From: Dactylis glomerata
Taxonomy: Eukaryota > Streptophyta > Magnoliopsida > Poales > Poaceae
Direction of reading: 5' to 3'
Length of the DNA: 64,000 bases
Assembly: GCA_007115705.1 (NCBI GenBank)
Contig: QXEO01000734.1
Coordinates: 1,895,430 to 1,959,429 of the forward strand
This document shows positions 20,792 through 31,409 of the stretch, piece after piece. Within the stretch, counting starts at the first letter, position 1, and each line of letters begins with the position of its first letter. A model generated the notes under the pieces. The model worked only from the letters and a program-made list of their open reading frames with translations, did no database searches and was not told where the DNA came from. Position numbers and translations under genes: made by a program.

Positions 20792-21581
20792 CTGTCAAGG
20801 AGGGAACACATGAGTATGCGGATAACGCAAGAAACATAAGGGAGGATAAACACTTACATCATTAGGGGAGTCCGCGGATTCATGGGCTTCGAGGGAAAAA
20901 TCGGCTTCCTTCGATTTTTTTGACCGTTTGGTGCTCCGGGACACGGGAATTTTCTTGATAGGAGCTCTGGGGGCCTTCGGAGATTTCACGGCCGGCTCAA
21001 CTTCTGGCATGGGAGGTTCATCAGCAGTTATATCCTCAGCAGAAGGAGCAGTGGTAGCATCCCTCTTCGGGTCCTCATCATCACTGCAAAGAAAGCAAAA
21101 GGAAACAGGTTTTATACAACCCAACAAAGGAAAAAAGCAAACACAACAAAATCATAGAGTACACAGAACATTTATGATGCCATGAAGTCGAACAGTTCTA
21201 GATCATCTTCTTGAACAAGGGCTTCACCGGCCGCAGTTCTCTGGATGGAGGTACTCAAAGAAGCGAGCTCTTTGACACGTTTCCTCTTCTTATCGACAAC
21301 AAGATCTTCAGAAAGTGCAGGAGGAGGCAACGTCGTCGAGCTCGTCTCATCTTCCGATACTTTGACATCATCTCTGTCCTAATTTTCTTCAGCATCGGGG
21401 GCTTCGGAAACAGCAGAGGCAAGATCCACCGGAAGAGGGCCCTCCTCTGGAAGGGGAGGGCGTGAAACAAGGAATTGATGATCCTGCAAAAGAAGTAAGT
21501 CAATAAAATCATCGAGATATGCCAAATGACAGCAGGAAGGTGATGGGAAAAACGAGAATCGACAACACAAAGAAAACATAC

Positions 21582-22514
21582 CTCGGGCAAAGGATGCTCG
21601 GAGTCGAAATAATGGGCGGCCAAGTCCGCAACTGCGTGATCCTTGGTGAGTTTGGTAAGATTCCCGACTCGCTTGTCGACATCTTGTTTCTCAATTAGAT
21701 TTTCAGAGACTCAAGAAGAATCTACCAAGCCAGAGTAACTCCAAATCCTGGAGAGACGATGCTGCAGGGTTTGAACCCGACGTTGTACGAAAAAAGCCAT
21801 GAGTTGGATACCCGACATAGCACCTCCTCTACCTCCTTTCAGAGCTTGGATGCGGTCTAGCAGTGGTGCGATCTCCTTCATCTCAGCATCTGTGGGAGGC
21901 GAATCCCACGATGCCAATTTCTTCAATTCTTTGGAGGAATCAAAAGGGGCCAGGCCGTACTCATCTTCGGAGGAGGCCTTACGGTCTTTGATGTTGAACC
22001 ATTTGGTCTTCCAACCCTGGACTGATGCAGACATGGAAAATTCTAAATATTGAGCTTCGGCACGCACAGAGACGACAGCCCCACCCAGTTCAGGCTTATG
22101 TGATAAAGAAACGTTAGGACGGAGCCGAAAGATGGACCTGCAAAGCAGAAAATAGGGTTCAACACCCAGAAACGACTCGCAAAGGGTCACAAAACAGGCA
22201 ATGTGGAGGATAGAATTTGGTGTGAGCTGGTGAAGCTGCACACCGTAAACATAAAGAAGCCCACAAAGGAATTCGTGGGCAGGAAGAGAGAGTCCGCGGA
22301 GAAGGAAAGCAAGGAACATCACCCGGTAGCCGCTCGGGGGATTGGGGATCCGCTCGGTGATAGGGAAGATGATGGAGTCCTTGTTGGAAATGAGACCGTC
22401 CACCTTGGCCTTGTCCAACTCCTTCTGCGTGAGAGTAGAGGGCACCCAGCTCGTTGCGGAGTTCACTTTACCCTTGGTCATCTTGTTCTTCTTCGTCAAG
22501 TGCTTCACACGCAT
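21582..22514 (-). pseudogene. Exon 1 of the Gypsy-3 antisense gene, Transposase_28-like domain
   Basis: The first exon has 311 codons with a TGA at about 21711. The diagnostic part is at about residues 55-115: PPSGYRVMFLAFLLRGL, LPAHEFLCGLL, QLTPNSILHIACFVTLCE and FLGVEPYFLLC, followed by FRLRPN and VQGWKTKWFNIKD. This is the pattern of the plant-specific domain called putative gypsy-type transposon (Transposase_28). No catalytic chemistry is known for it, and no DDE triad can be read here. After the stop the frame continues to HYFDSEHPLPE and a GTATGT donor. Confidence 0.78.
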
Positions 22515-23762
22515 CCATGATCTGCGCTCAGGGGCTAGGCAGGAGAATAGCAGGGCGCAGAGATTGAAATAATAGCGGCGGCGGAGATAATGAGCTAGTA
22601 AACAGTACAAATCTCCACTCTCCCCTAATATACCTTCCCGGAGAAGGAACATGGGCTGAGACGTGGCGCACGGAGAGGAAGCGGCAGCCCACTAACGGGC
22701 GGGGAAAATACAAAATTACCGCGCTACCCATGAAACAGTTCACACTTATTCAAAGTGACATATAGAGAAATTAGGCCACTGACGTCATGAAGAAGATACA
22801 AAACCAAAGATAAACTCGACAGATGCATATACTTGACAAATATTGAATATGGCGATTTGCGAGTAAAGAATGAAAGGGAGGTGACAAAAGATTGGCGCCG
22901 ACAAAACAAGAATCAATTTCGGAGACTATACCCGAAAACATTCGACTATAGCCTTGGGGGCTACTACCATCGGGAGCGCTGAGCGTGCCCCCAACGATAT
23001 TATCATCAAACTATTTCGAGTTGAAGTATAAAGATGGAGCATACTATATTTGAGCCTATACTCGAAAAAATAATTCTTCGACTATAGCCTCGGGGGCTAC
23101 TCCCATCGGGAGCGCTGGGCGCGCACCCGACGATGTTTATTTACGAATACTGGAGCAAGGAAGGTGAAGGAAAATTCGATGAAACGTTATTACTCCCATC
23201 GGGAGCGAGTTGTTTGTTAAGTCATGGTTATATAACCCGAATATTTTCAGTCAAATAAGACTGTGACATGCGATTCTCGAGTTGCGTTATCGCAATGAAA
23301 CTCGAATGCCGTGATTTATCACGAAGGTAAGACCCCGGGATCCGTCCTGTGAGGCCTAGTATATGCACATGGATGCGTTCTGCTGGTATGTATCCGTGTC
23401 TACGACGCGAAGAAAATCCTGGTGGACGCACTGGGTACCTTGAGAACCACTGGGATTCATTCTTTGTAAGTCCTAAATGCGGCAAAAGAATGGGTTTGAC
23501 CGGTTTCCCGAATTCAAGTCCAAGGGGATTGAATTTGAAGTAGGTGGCAAGTATCTGCTCCGGCAGTTAACTGACCTCTTGATCCATCAGAGTTGTTAGG
23601 CTTGTTCATCAAAACCCCTTGAGAGATATTATTCTGAAAATAATTCGAGAGACCAAGTCAAAGATTTGAAGATATGAAGAAGTCAAAGAAATGATCAAGT
23701 CGAAGATTAAAGATTAGAGATTCAACCCGAATCTGCAATTCTGGTAGAATCTCAGGGGCTAC
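22515..23762 (+). other. Gypsy-3 3' region with promoter of the antisense gene
   Basis: 22515-22660, read on the minus strand, is the leader of the antisense gene, with a TATATTAG box near 22630 and a CTCCGCCGCCGC leader. 23036-23762 corresponds to 568-1290 of Gypsy-1. 22900-23036 is an extra tandem copy of the block containing CTATAGCC(T)TGGGGGCTACT and CATCGGGAGCGCT. The polypurine tract CTCAGGGGCTAC is at 23751-23762. Confidence 0.65.
22964..23205. repeat. Repeated CTCCC-ATC-GGGAG hairpins in Gypsy-3
   Basis: Perfect 13-base inverted repeats occur at 23100-23112 and 23193-23205, with an imperfect copy at 22964-22976. The first two lie next to GGGGGCTACT blocks. The Gypsy-1 counterpart has the copies at 1131-1143 and 1223-1235. 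Confidence 0.7.
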
Positions 23763-24097
23763 TGATAAGGGTATAGATAATAAAGCCCGTCAGTTGAGTA
23801 CCCCTGAGGCCCGTTAAGCTAGGCCCAATTGTAATAATAGTCGAAATACGAGTTCTTACTGTATATCAATATTGTAACCTATATCGGACCCTACCCGATC
23901 CTCGAGACCTGGCCACCTATATATAGGGACCAGGAGGGGATGGTGTAGGCCAGATTGAAAGCAAGCCAGGTTTTACACCCACGTTTACTTTCATAGCCAC
24001 CTTGTTTGATTGAGTTTACCTTCGAGTTTATCCGACACCCTATCTCCCCGATCCTAAGTCCTTCATCTAGGACATTTGTCGAGTTAACCCCTCATCA
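23763..24097 (+). repeat. Gypsy-3 3' LTR (335 bp)
   Basis: It starts TGATAAGGG and ends CCCTCATCA, and is homologous over its whole length to 245-567 and 8885-9219 in inverted orientation. It keeps the TATATATA promoter core (about 23919-23926). Copia-1 gag resumes at 24098. Confidence 0.93.
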
Positions 24098-25097
24098 GAT
24101 ACCTTGGCCATCAATGCAAGATTTGGAGCATGAACACCACGAGCGTGGGCAAGAGCATCATCCGCATTCTTCTCGGCAATCCTCATAGCAACAATCTCTT
24201 GCAAGATGTCATGTGCGGTCATTTTCCTATAGACCACATTTCCCTTGATTGAGTTCATTGTATCCTTCATGAAGGGCAAGATGGCTTGGAAAATTTCTTC
24301 TTGATCCATCTCTAGTCACAATGAGTAGCTCCAAGGTCGGTTAACTTCACTTGAAGAGCCAAGAGACGCCTATTGAGTTCTTGAGGATCTTCCCCATCGA
24401 GCATGGCAAAGTTATTCACCTCATTGTTTGATTCAACAAACTTGGATTCTTGAATGCTTGCGTTCCCAATGAATAGATCCGTGAGAGCATCCCAAGTTTC
24501 CTTGGCAGAGGAGATGGATCGAACAAATGCCTTGTCCTTCTCGGAGAGAGACATGTGAATGAGGTGCAATGCGAAAGCATTGAGTTGCTTGTCAATGTGC
24601 TCCCATGGTTGCAAATTGTTCAAGTCCTCGGAAGTTCGGTTGAAACCATGCTCAATTATTCTCCAAAGCTCAATAGAGACAGAGTTAATGTGAGGGCGCA
24701 TATTATCTTGCCAATTGGCAAAGCTAGAAGCATCAAGAGGTGGCGGAGGGCCGCAAGAGGCTAAGTGTGACATTTGAATGTGCCTCCCGAAGACATAACT
24801 CGTAGGGTGTGGAACCTCTGAGTATTGTCCCCTAGGCGAGGCGCCATGCTTGGAAGTGTCCTCGTCACCCTCAACATCACCCAACTTCTTTGGATCATCC
24901 TCGAGGGGTTTCTCCTTGTTTAAGGGATCTCCCATGCCCGAGGTTTCAACCGGAGTCGGTGGAGTGGCGCTAGACGTACCACTAGTGAGGGATTCAAGCT
25001 TGGTTTTGTTGTTTTATATTTCCTCCATCATGGCCACCATTTGGGTCATGAGGTTGTTGAAATCCGCCTTAGTGATGGGTCCATCTACGTCGCCCAT
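24098..25097 (-). pseudogene. Copia-1 gag N-terminal half
   Basis: The start codon at 25097 (MGDVDGPITKADFNNL) lies about 40 bases after the primer site. An in-frame TAA follows at about 25018. The 24312-24935 frame contains SSFANWQDNMRPHINS, WRIIEHGF, LSEKDKAFVRSISSAKETWD and LLALQVKLTDLG, the UBN2/gag capsid pattern of Copia elements. A frameshift near 24310 leads into 24098-24309 (DALAHARGVHAPNLALMAK), where Gypsy-3 interrupts it. Confidence 0.88.
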
Positions 25098-25134
25098 AAT
25101 CTCTTAGGCGGTTAAGCCCAATCAAAGAGCCCTT

Positions 25135-25146
25135 GCTCTGATACCA
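25135..25146 (-). other. Copia-1 primer binding site (initiator tRNA-Met type)
   Basis: On the minus strand TGGTATCAGAGC lies two bases inside the 5' LTR and continues AAGGGCTC. TGGTATCAGAGC is the well-known complement of the plant initiator tRNA-Met 3' end. Confidence 0.93.
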
Positions 25147-25148
25147 AT

Positions 25149-26541
25149 TGAAAGGATCTTATGGGGAGACTAGAGGGGGGTGAATAGGCGCTAAACAAAT
25201 TTTTAGTATTTTTCAATTTTATGGTTTGACAAAGTAAATTCACTAGATGTGCAACTAGGTGAATTTCCCTACTAGTGGCAAGAAAACATACAACAAGTAA
25301 TAAATGCAATACGAGTAAAGGCACGAAGTAACCTTGAGAGGGAAGCCGGAGACACAAGGATGTATTCCCGTAGTTCCTTCCTTTTGAGGGGAGGTATGTC
25401 TATGTTGGAGGGGTGTGGCGACACAGAGTCCACCAACGCCACAAAGGCTCACCCTATTCTCCGATGAGCAAGCCACGGAGGCTAGCTCGCTTCCACTTAG
25501 GGCTAGTCTTGAAGGCAACGACCGAAACCTTTACACAGAGCTTGGGGTACACATACACAACTGAACTGGAGGCTCCAAAGAATGCCACGGAGGCTGAAAC
25601 ACAACAAGGAAAAGTTTATCAAATAACAACAACACCTAGGGTTTCCAAAGAAATACTAGGCACAAGTTCCCCAAGAAAATGGGGAGAGAAATGAAATTCC
25701 TTCGGTGAAGATGTTGATCGGGTCTCCTCCTTCGATTCTCCAAAGATCAAGAGCTTTGGATGGTTGGAGGTGGAGATCTAGTGATTTGGGTGGGTCCAAA
25801 TAGTGTCTTGTTCTTGAGCAGCTCGATCAGCTTGAGGAGGAAGAAGGGGGGTATTTATAGCCCCTCCCAAAATGTAGCCATTGCTACACCGAGGGGTGGA
25901 TAATCTCGCCAAAAGAGGGTGAATTTTTTTGAAGCTTTGAACAGTGGGAGAGCTTCCCACTACAATTTTTATAAATTTTCAAGTTTAACAAGCTGTACAA
26001 GATAGAGGAGCTTCATGAACCTCTAAAAGAATTAACCGGCCTGGCCGGATTATCCGGCCTTGGACTGAAAACTCTTGCCAATAATCTGGCCTGGCATCTA
26101 GGTAACGCCGAGCGAGGTCCTTAGTCGATTTCTCGGTGGGAGGGATTATCTAGCCCTAGACTGAATAGTCTGACCAAATATCCTGCCCCCATCTGGGCGA
26201 TGTCGGGCTAGTCCTTAGCCGTTTTCTTGGGGGCGGATAATCTGGCCCGGATGCAAATAATCCAGCAAAATATCCGCCCCATTATCTGGGTGATACCACA
26301 CCCGGTCCTTAGCCATTTCCTCGAGGGGGCGGATAATCTGGCCTAGATGCAAATAATCCGGCCAAATATCCTCCCCCCTATCAGGGTGACGCCAACTTGG
26401 AGATCTTCTTCAAAATGCTTTTTGGTAGCGATATTGCACTTGCTTCGAACTGAAATATCTGCAATACTTCAGCACACGATTAAATCCCTAATATTGTTAT
26501 CTAACACACAAAACAATAGGGATACACAAAATGTTCTTTCA
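25149..26541 (-). repeat. Copia-1 5' LTR (1393 bp)
   Basis: This is the partner of 10131-11423, ending TTCTTTCA, with target duplication TAAGT at 26542-26546. It has an extra segment around 25918-26037 not seen in the other LTR. On the minus strand a TATAAATAC box at 25851-25860 is the likely promoter. Confidence 0.93.
26040..26400. repeat. Tandem palindromic repeats in the Copia-1 5' LTR
   Basis: This block corresponds to 10905-11275. The best palindrome, GGCCGGAT-T-ATCCGGCC at 26043-26059, is perfect over 17 bases. Further cores lie near 26231 (GGATAATCTGGCC), 26333 and 26356. Confidence 0.75.
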
Positions 26542-26546
26542 TAAGT

Positions 26547-27220
26547 GCGGAATAAGACCACTCAACCGACCATCTTCCTTAGCTCTATTAATAATTATGG
26601 CAAGCATGCCTACAACAATTCTAAACAAAATGGGTGATAGAGGATCTCCTAGTCTTAGACCCTTCTTGGTTTGAAAGTAATGAACTATATCATCATTTAC
26701 TTTGATCCCAACACTTCCTCGACTAACAATTTTTTTAATCAACTGACACCATTTCGGAGGGAAACCCTTCATTCATGTTGCCTATTGTAGGAACGACCAA
26801 TTAACTTTATCATAAGCTTTTTTGAAGTCAATTTTTAGTAGAATACCATCCAATTTCTTCCTATGAAATTCATGAATGGTTTCATGTAACACCACAACCC
26901 CTTCCAAAATATGTTAACCTGGCATAAAAGTGGTTTGAGAAGGACTGGCCACCTTGTGTGTGACCTTGGACACCCTATTAGTACCTACCTTTGTGAAAAT
27001 CTTGAAGCTCACATTTAAAAGAAAAATTGGCCTATATTGTTGGATCTGGATCATGTTCTCTTTCTTAGGAAGCAGAATTATCGTCCCAAAATTCAAAATA
27101 AATAAAGGTAGCTCAGCTTTTTGAAAAGCAAAGACCGTCTCCATCAAATCTTTTTTAATAACCTCCCAATTTTTTTGATAAAATTCAGTCGGGAACCCAT
27201 CCGGTCCTGGTGCATTATTT
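26547..27220 (-). pseudogene. LINE-1 fragment 3, reverse transcriptase catalytic part
   Basis: 26914-27228 shows NNAPGPDGFPTEFYQ, then FGTIILLPKKE and YRPIFLLN, which are fingers-domain motifs of plant L1 ORF2. 26547-26772 shows WCQLIKKIVSRGSVGIKVN and KKGLRLGDPLSPILF (usually RQGDPLSP). The two pieces are linked by a broken frame with FKKAYDKVNW-like residues at about 26800. Copia-1 splits the gene after VGMLAIIINRAKEDG, and Tekay-1 splits it just before the PGPDGFP segment. Bases 27216-27220 are the Tekay-1 duplication TATTT. Confidence 0.9.
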
Positions 27221-30144
27221 TGTAGCACCCTACCTTTTGAAAAAGGCAGAACTCCTGTGTTAAGTGCTACTCCCTAGATCACTGATAGCACCACAGTACA
27301 AAATATAGTAATCATTGCAAATAGTATCATTTATTACATCGCAAATCGAGATACATAAGTCTTTAAGACCTTACAAAGTAGCTTAGTCACTTGGACTAGC
27401 TTAAAATACCAGAGTTTGACACAAATAAAACACAACGGAATTAAACTGCTATGAGCCTCCATATTCAGCAAGTGCCACAGGAAGACATATTGGAATGTAG
27501 ACTCGAGATCCTTACCAATTACTCATCCTCCGAATAACTTGCACATTTAAATATGCAGCCCCAATGAAAGGGGTCAGTACAACAACGTACTGGGAAATGA
27601 CACATATTTGGTGGCTGTTATAAAAAAGACTATAGTACATGATATTTGGCTAGTGGATCTTTTGGGCTAATTTGCATAAAGCAAGTTTTATCCTATATTT
27701 TCCAAATCAAAGCATTTTTGATAATTTAAAGAATTCTATTAAAAAGGCACATGGATAACTCTCAAGTGATAACCACCACATACCATGAGTTGATAGCCAG
27801 ACATGTGGCCCTGAGTAGCTACCAAGATGACCCTCGGGTGATAACAACCACACAAGACCTGTGTTGATAGCCAGGTGCATGGCCTCGAGTAGCCACTGCT
27901 CTAAAGTTGTTCATAAACCAATTTTATTAATTATGAATGGATGATGAGATTCTTCTGTACAGACCATGTCTAGAGACTCAAGTTGTCCATAACCGGGGAC
28001 ACGACTAATCGATTAGTTTTACACCCTGCAGGGGTTGTGCACTTTCACCTTAAGACTCATTCTACCCAGAGAGAAGAATGAGACAAGACCTTTCTGAAGA
28101 AGAATTCAATCATACTAGCATGACCGTACCCCAAATACCACCTCATGTCATTACTAGCTACAAGTTGAACCCTCACATCATACTCAATCAAGACAGAGCC
28201 CATAATGTCATAAGGCTGCACTGGAAGTACTCTAAAGCATGGAAGACATATTAATCTCTTTAATCCTGGGTGGCCATCCTCAAGTGAACTACCAGGTGAT
28301 AACAACCACACAGTCCTGGGTTGATAGCCAGGTGTGTAGCCCTGGGTAGCCACTCAACATCGCCTCCTCTTACAAACCATTCCACCCAGGTGATTCATTG
28401 AAGTTGTGGTTTAAGTTTTAGAACAATTCATCAACAAAGCATGCCATCATTTTCCAAAGTAAGTTTACAATCCTAGCAAGTGGGGTTTAAAGGATGGCTA
28501 CACACTACTAGGATCTAAGCATTTCACAAACTTCTTTGAAAATCAACCTATCATGCATACTACTGGAAAACACTAATGTAGTAGTAAAAGTAGGTAGAAG
28601 AATGTGTGTCACTTGCCTTGGAAATAACCAGCACACTCACAACAATCACAATTGTAGTTCAGCTCCTCTTCACAATCTAAAGAAGAAAATACACACAGAC
28701 ATAAACACACAATTCCAATATGGCAATCATAGACATGTATGCATGCATGCAAAAGACATTTTAATTTCACACATCTTAGGATGCGTGAAAATATTGCAAT
28801 TAAGGTTCTCAGATGATGGGTTTTAGTAAAACAAAACCAATGCAAAAAAATTTAATCAAAAAGCTCTTTTAGATCTTTAATTATTTGCAAAATAGTGATA
28901 TAGAAGCAATTGAACTACACCAAGTTTCTGCACATTTCAAAAAGTGAGATTTTTTATTCTAAAACAAACTACAAGTCCAGAGTAATCCAAAGATTACAAA
29001 AATATAAGATTTAGACTTGCGGAACAAAAGATATAAATCGATTTGCATAAAATAGGGTTTAAATCAATCTGAGATTAGATCCAGATTTGATACAAAAACT
29101 TGGAAAATAAACTACACTAATAAATTCTACTCCGCCTAAGCTTTCCATAGACATAAAATTTGTCCAAAACGGAGTTGTAGATTTTTTTCTAGAATTTTTG
29201 CAAGTTTGCAGCAATTTGAAACAATTCAAATCAAATAAAAGAAATTTGAAATGGGGACGATCCAGGGATCGACGTGTGGCAGCCTATGACTGGCGCGTAC
29301 CGCTTCGGGCGGATCACGATCATGGGCCATCAGATCTAATGCAGATCTGACGCTCTAGATCACAGCGTACCGGTTTGGCGGGTTCTAATCGCGGCCGTAG
29401 AAATTAGATCGGACGGAGGGAGAGAGGAGGAGGGCGGTGCTCACCAGCGCGGCTAGGGTTCCGGCAAGGGCGCGTCAGGCATGGACGTTCTCGTTGCTGT
29501 GGTGCTCCCCAGAGATGATGAAGGCGACGACGAGGTGCGCGGTGGCGAGGCAAGCAATATGGTGGTGGCGGCGGCGTGGATCGCGTGCAGGTGGGTGGCT
29601 AGGGCTCCGCCGGAGCTTGCAGATGCTACAGCGAGCGTGCGTGCGTGCGATATGGTGGCAGGCCGGACTCACAGAGACGACGACCCCGTCTAACAAGCAG
29701 GCCCCGCTTGTCAGCGGCTCAGCGCAGCGCGGCGGTAGCGTTTCGGGCGCGGGCGGTTGCTGGGATGGGACGGCTTCGGCGCCTGGGCCGAATCGTTTCC
29801 CGGCGGCCCATTTTTCTATTTTTTTTGCAAAGCGATTTTTTTTTTCTATTTTGAAACAAAACAAATTTAGTTTTGCAACAAAACTTGCATAATTTGAATA
29901 GCTTCAAATTTGAAAAATTTTGTAAAAACCAGAGAGTTTTAAACCAAATAAAATGCAGACCAAATAAGACCAAAACAAAAATAACTTTGGATAAGAAATA
30001 ATAACAACTCACATGAGCTATTTAAATAAATTTTGAATTGAAACCTTTCTTTGAAAATTTCTAAAACCAAGATTATTTCAAATAATGGAATGATGCTCAT
30101 GAATGTATGTTGGTTTTGAATTTTTGAAAACCTGGGATGTTATA
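27221..30144 (-). repeat. Tekay-1 3' LTR (2924 bp, promoter segment missing)
   Basis: It aligns with 49291-52349; I count about 24 differences by eye in the first 297 bases. Around 29660 it lacks about 130 bp that in the other LTR contain the TATAAATACC box. Three diverged copies of a unit with GTGATAACAACCACACA and TTGATAGCCAGGTG lie at about 27765-27823, 27836-27895 and 28286-28351. The last base pair reads TATA instead of TACA, a mutated terminus. ORFs inside are not supported as genes. Confidence 0.92.
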
Positions 30145-30503
30145 GACTAACCCTCTTAAGATAAAGCTCACCCTCGAGCTTCGAAAAGGCTAGCAAATAG
30201 GTATAGGTGATAGTCTCAAAGGTTTTCTCTATGCTTCCAAGTAGCTTCTTCCTCGGTGTGGTGGCTCCACTGGGCTTTACAGAACGTTGAAGGTTTCTCC
30301 TGGTAACATCAATACACTTCCCTACTACGTCCATAACTTCTAGGCTAACCCCCTTAAGATTGTTTAGCCTAATAACTTTAAATTCCAAACCGAATTTGTA
30401 TCTAATCCTCTTTTCTACTAGGGTGGTGAGTGTATGGCTTCAGTGGAAAAATGCATGTTTGCTCACAAATGCTCTTGATATGAATAAATGTGATGCTCCG
30501 GTA
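30145..30503 (-). pseudogene. Tekay-1 protease remnant and 3' end
   Basis: On the minus strand the frame after gag runs into a short retropepsin-like piece (a D-T-G-A type segment followed by SFIS-like and VSKH residues at about 30440-30500, in broken frames). It then jumps to the sequence before the 3' LTR (GAGGGTGAGC, TTAAGAGGG). The bulk of pol is therefore deleted between about 30150 and 30440. Confidence 0.6.
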
Positions 30504-31409
30504 TCAAATAAAATCCAACGCTGCAAATGAGTTGAGTGGAAATGTACCCATCACTTCTTCCACATTGATGTGGTTCACATGTCCCTTCTTGAATGGATTG
30601 GGCTTGGCAGCATCATCTTGCTTATTTTCAGGGCAGCGGTTTGCATAATGTCCAGTCTGCTTGCACTTGTAACAGGTGATTGTCGATAGATCCTTCATAA
30701 CCACCGGGTTAGAGTGGTGTTGTCCATTTCATCCATTGGAATGTCCATTGCCTCCATTGTGATGTCCATTGCCTCCATTATGGTGACCATTGCCTCCATT
30801 GTGATTTCCATTGGAGTGGTTTCCCTTGTTTCCGCCATTGTGCCTATGGCCATTGGAATCACTACCATTTCCATTGCCTTCGGAGGAGTGGTGTCTCTTG
30901 TGGGAATGTTCAGTGTGAGTCTTGCCATTGTTGAACTTCCTCTTACGGTTTTCCTCCTTCCTTATGTTACTGTCCAGAGTGACAACTTGGTCTAGCAGAG
31001 CCTGGTAGCTTGGAGCATATGCTTTTGATAGAGGTATCTTCAGTTTCCCTTTGAGTCGATTGAGAAACTTGTCCTTCTTCTTAGCATCAGTGTCGATGTC
31101 TTCTGGTGCGTACCTTGACAGTGAGCAGAAGTCATCCATGTACTCCTTCAGTGTCCTTCCACCCTGATTCAGAGTGCAAAACTTGTCCTTCTTCAGGTTC
31201 ATAATACCCGCAGAGATATGAGCATTACAAAAACCTTCCCTGAAAGAATCCCAGTCTAGATCTTCAATTGGATGGGTGACTTGATAGGTTTCCCACCACA
31301 TCGCTGCTGGTCCCTCAAGCAGGTGGGCAGTGAATCTAACCTTTTTAGCATCAGCGTACTCGCAGGTAACCAAGTCCTTGTTGACTGAACATAGCCAGTC
31401 ATCAGCCAC
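30504..31409 (-). pseudogene. Tekay-1 gag with zinc knuckle
   Basis: 30729-31409 carries the retrotransposon gag core: ADDWLCSVNKDLVTCEY, EGPAAMWWETYQ, DWDSFREGF and GGRTLKEYMDDFCSLSRYAP. It is followed by a basic RKRKFNNGK segment and a Gly/Asn/His-rich repeat (GGNGHHNG several times). After a stop near 30720 the zinc knuckle CYKCKQTGHYANRC (C-x2-C-x4-H-x4-C) is at 30504-30704, then SFAALDFI at the edge of the protease. Upstream, the frame is connected with one frameshift to PPPPPPQVDRLARFLRLG and a long Asn/Gln tract. Confidence 0.88.
30721..30870. repeat. Minisatellite encoding Gly-Asn-Gly-His-His repeats in gag
   Basis: An imperfect 24-30 bp unit with CCATTGCCTCCATT(G/A)TG repeats about four to five times. 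On the minus strand it encodes GNGHHNGG units between the gag core and the zinc knuckle. Confidence 0.75.

Larger units (their letters stand above)
18642..22514 (-). pseudogene. Gypsy-3 antisense multi-exon gene (Transposase_28-type)
   Basis: Exons inferred from GT/AG sites and reading frame, minus strand: 22514-21582, 21483 to about 21180, 21083-20858, 20791-20719, 20631-20398, 20295 to about 19752, 19576-19252, 19177-18642. Donors such as GTATGT, GTAAGT, GTGAAT and GTACAT and acceptors such as CTTTTGCAG, CTTTGCAG, TTGACAG, CCTGCAG and TTCTACAG are all good. The exception is the donor after exon 2, which I cannot find. The start ATG at 22514 follows a TATATTAG box at about 22630. The product has a globular N-terminus, an acidic and basic middle, a long alpha-helical coiled coil and a conserved globular tail. 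Several exons contain stops (21711, near 21378, near 19090 and 18700). It is antisense to the retrotransposon, in the same place where Gypsy-1 carries its B3 gene. Confidence 0.75.
18642..24097 (+). mobile_element. Gypsy-3, pol-less relative of Gypsy-1 inserted in Copia-1 gag
   Basis: The right end is a 335-bp LTR (23763-24097) and about 0.7 kb of 3' region, both close to Gypsy-1 but in plus orientation. The left part is an antisense gene whose last codon lies at about 18642, after which Copia-1 gag sequence follows directly. No 5' LTR, gag or pol of Gypsy-3 is present. The left border cannot be placed better than about 18615-18650. The simplest reading is that a complete copy inserted and its 5' two-thirds were later deleted, perhaps with some gag sequence. 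Confidence 0.8.
10131..26541 (-). mobile_element. Copia-1, Sirevirus-like Ty1/Copia element
   Basis: The LTRs begin TGAAAGGATC and end TTCTTTCA, and the target duplication TAAGT is at 10126-10130 and 26542-26546. Order on the minus strand: 5' LTR, tRNA-iMet type primer site, gag (interrupted by Gypsy-3), protease, integrase, reverse transcriptase, RNase H, an extra ORF, polypurine tract, 3' LTR. The Copia order (integrase before reverse transcriptase), a long coiled-coil gag tail, an extra ORF after pol and palindromic repeats in the LTR all suit the Sirevirus (SIRE/Maximus) lineage. Without the Gypsy-3 insert it is about 11 kb. Many stops and two changed catalytic residues show it is dead. 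Confidence 0.92.

Noticed and set aside
20082..20813. 243-codon plus-strand frame over the coiled-coil exons of Gypsy-3.
   Set aside because: It is the shadow of the minus-strand Ala/Lys-rich coding sequence; splice sites and motifs are on the minus strand.
25127..25148. Sequence resembling part of a tRNA near LTR ends (also 49276-49290, 40051-40068).
   Set aside because: Only 12-18 bases complementary to tRNA 3' ends are present and no cloverleaf; they are primer binding sites, not tRNA genes.
28057..28353. 98-codon frame in the Tekay-1 3' LTR, also present in the 5' LTR (50125-50421).
   Set aside because: LTRs are identical when inserted, so shared ORFs carry no evidence of coding; the frame has no recognisable motif.
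29437..30012. Several overlapping frames in the GC-rich end of the Tekay-1 LTR.
   Set aside because: They arise from GC richness and lie across the promoter and leader of the LTR; they are not preserved in the partner LTR because of an indel.
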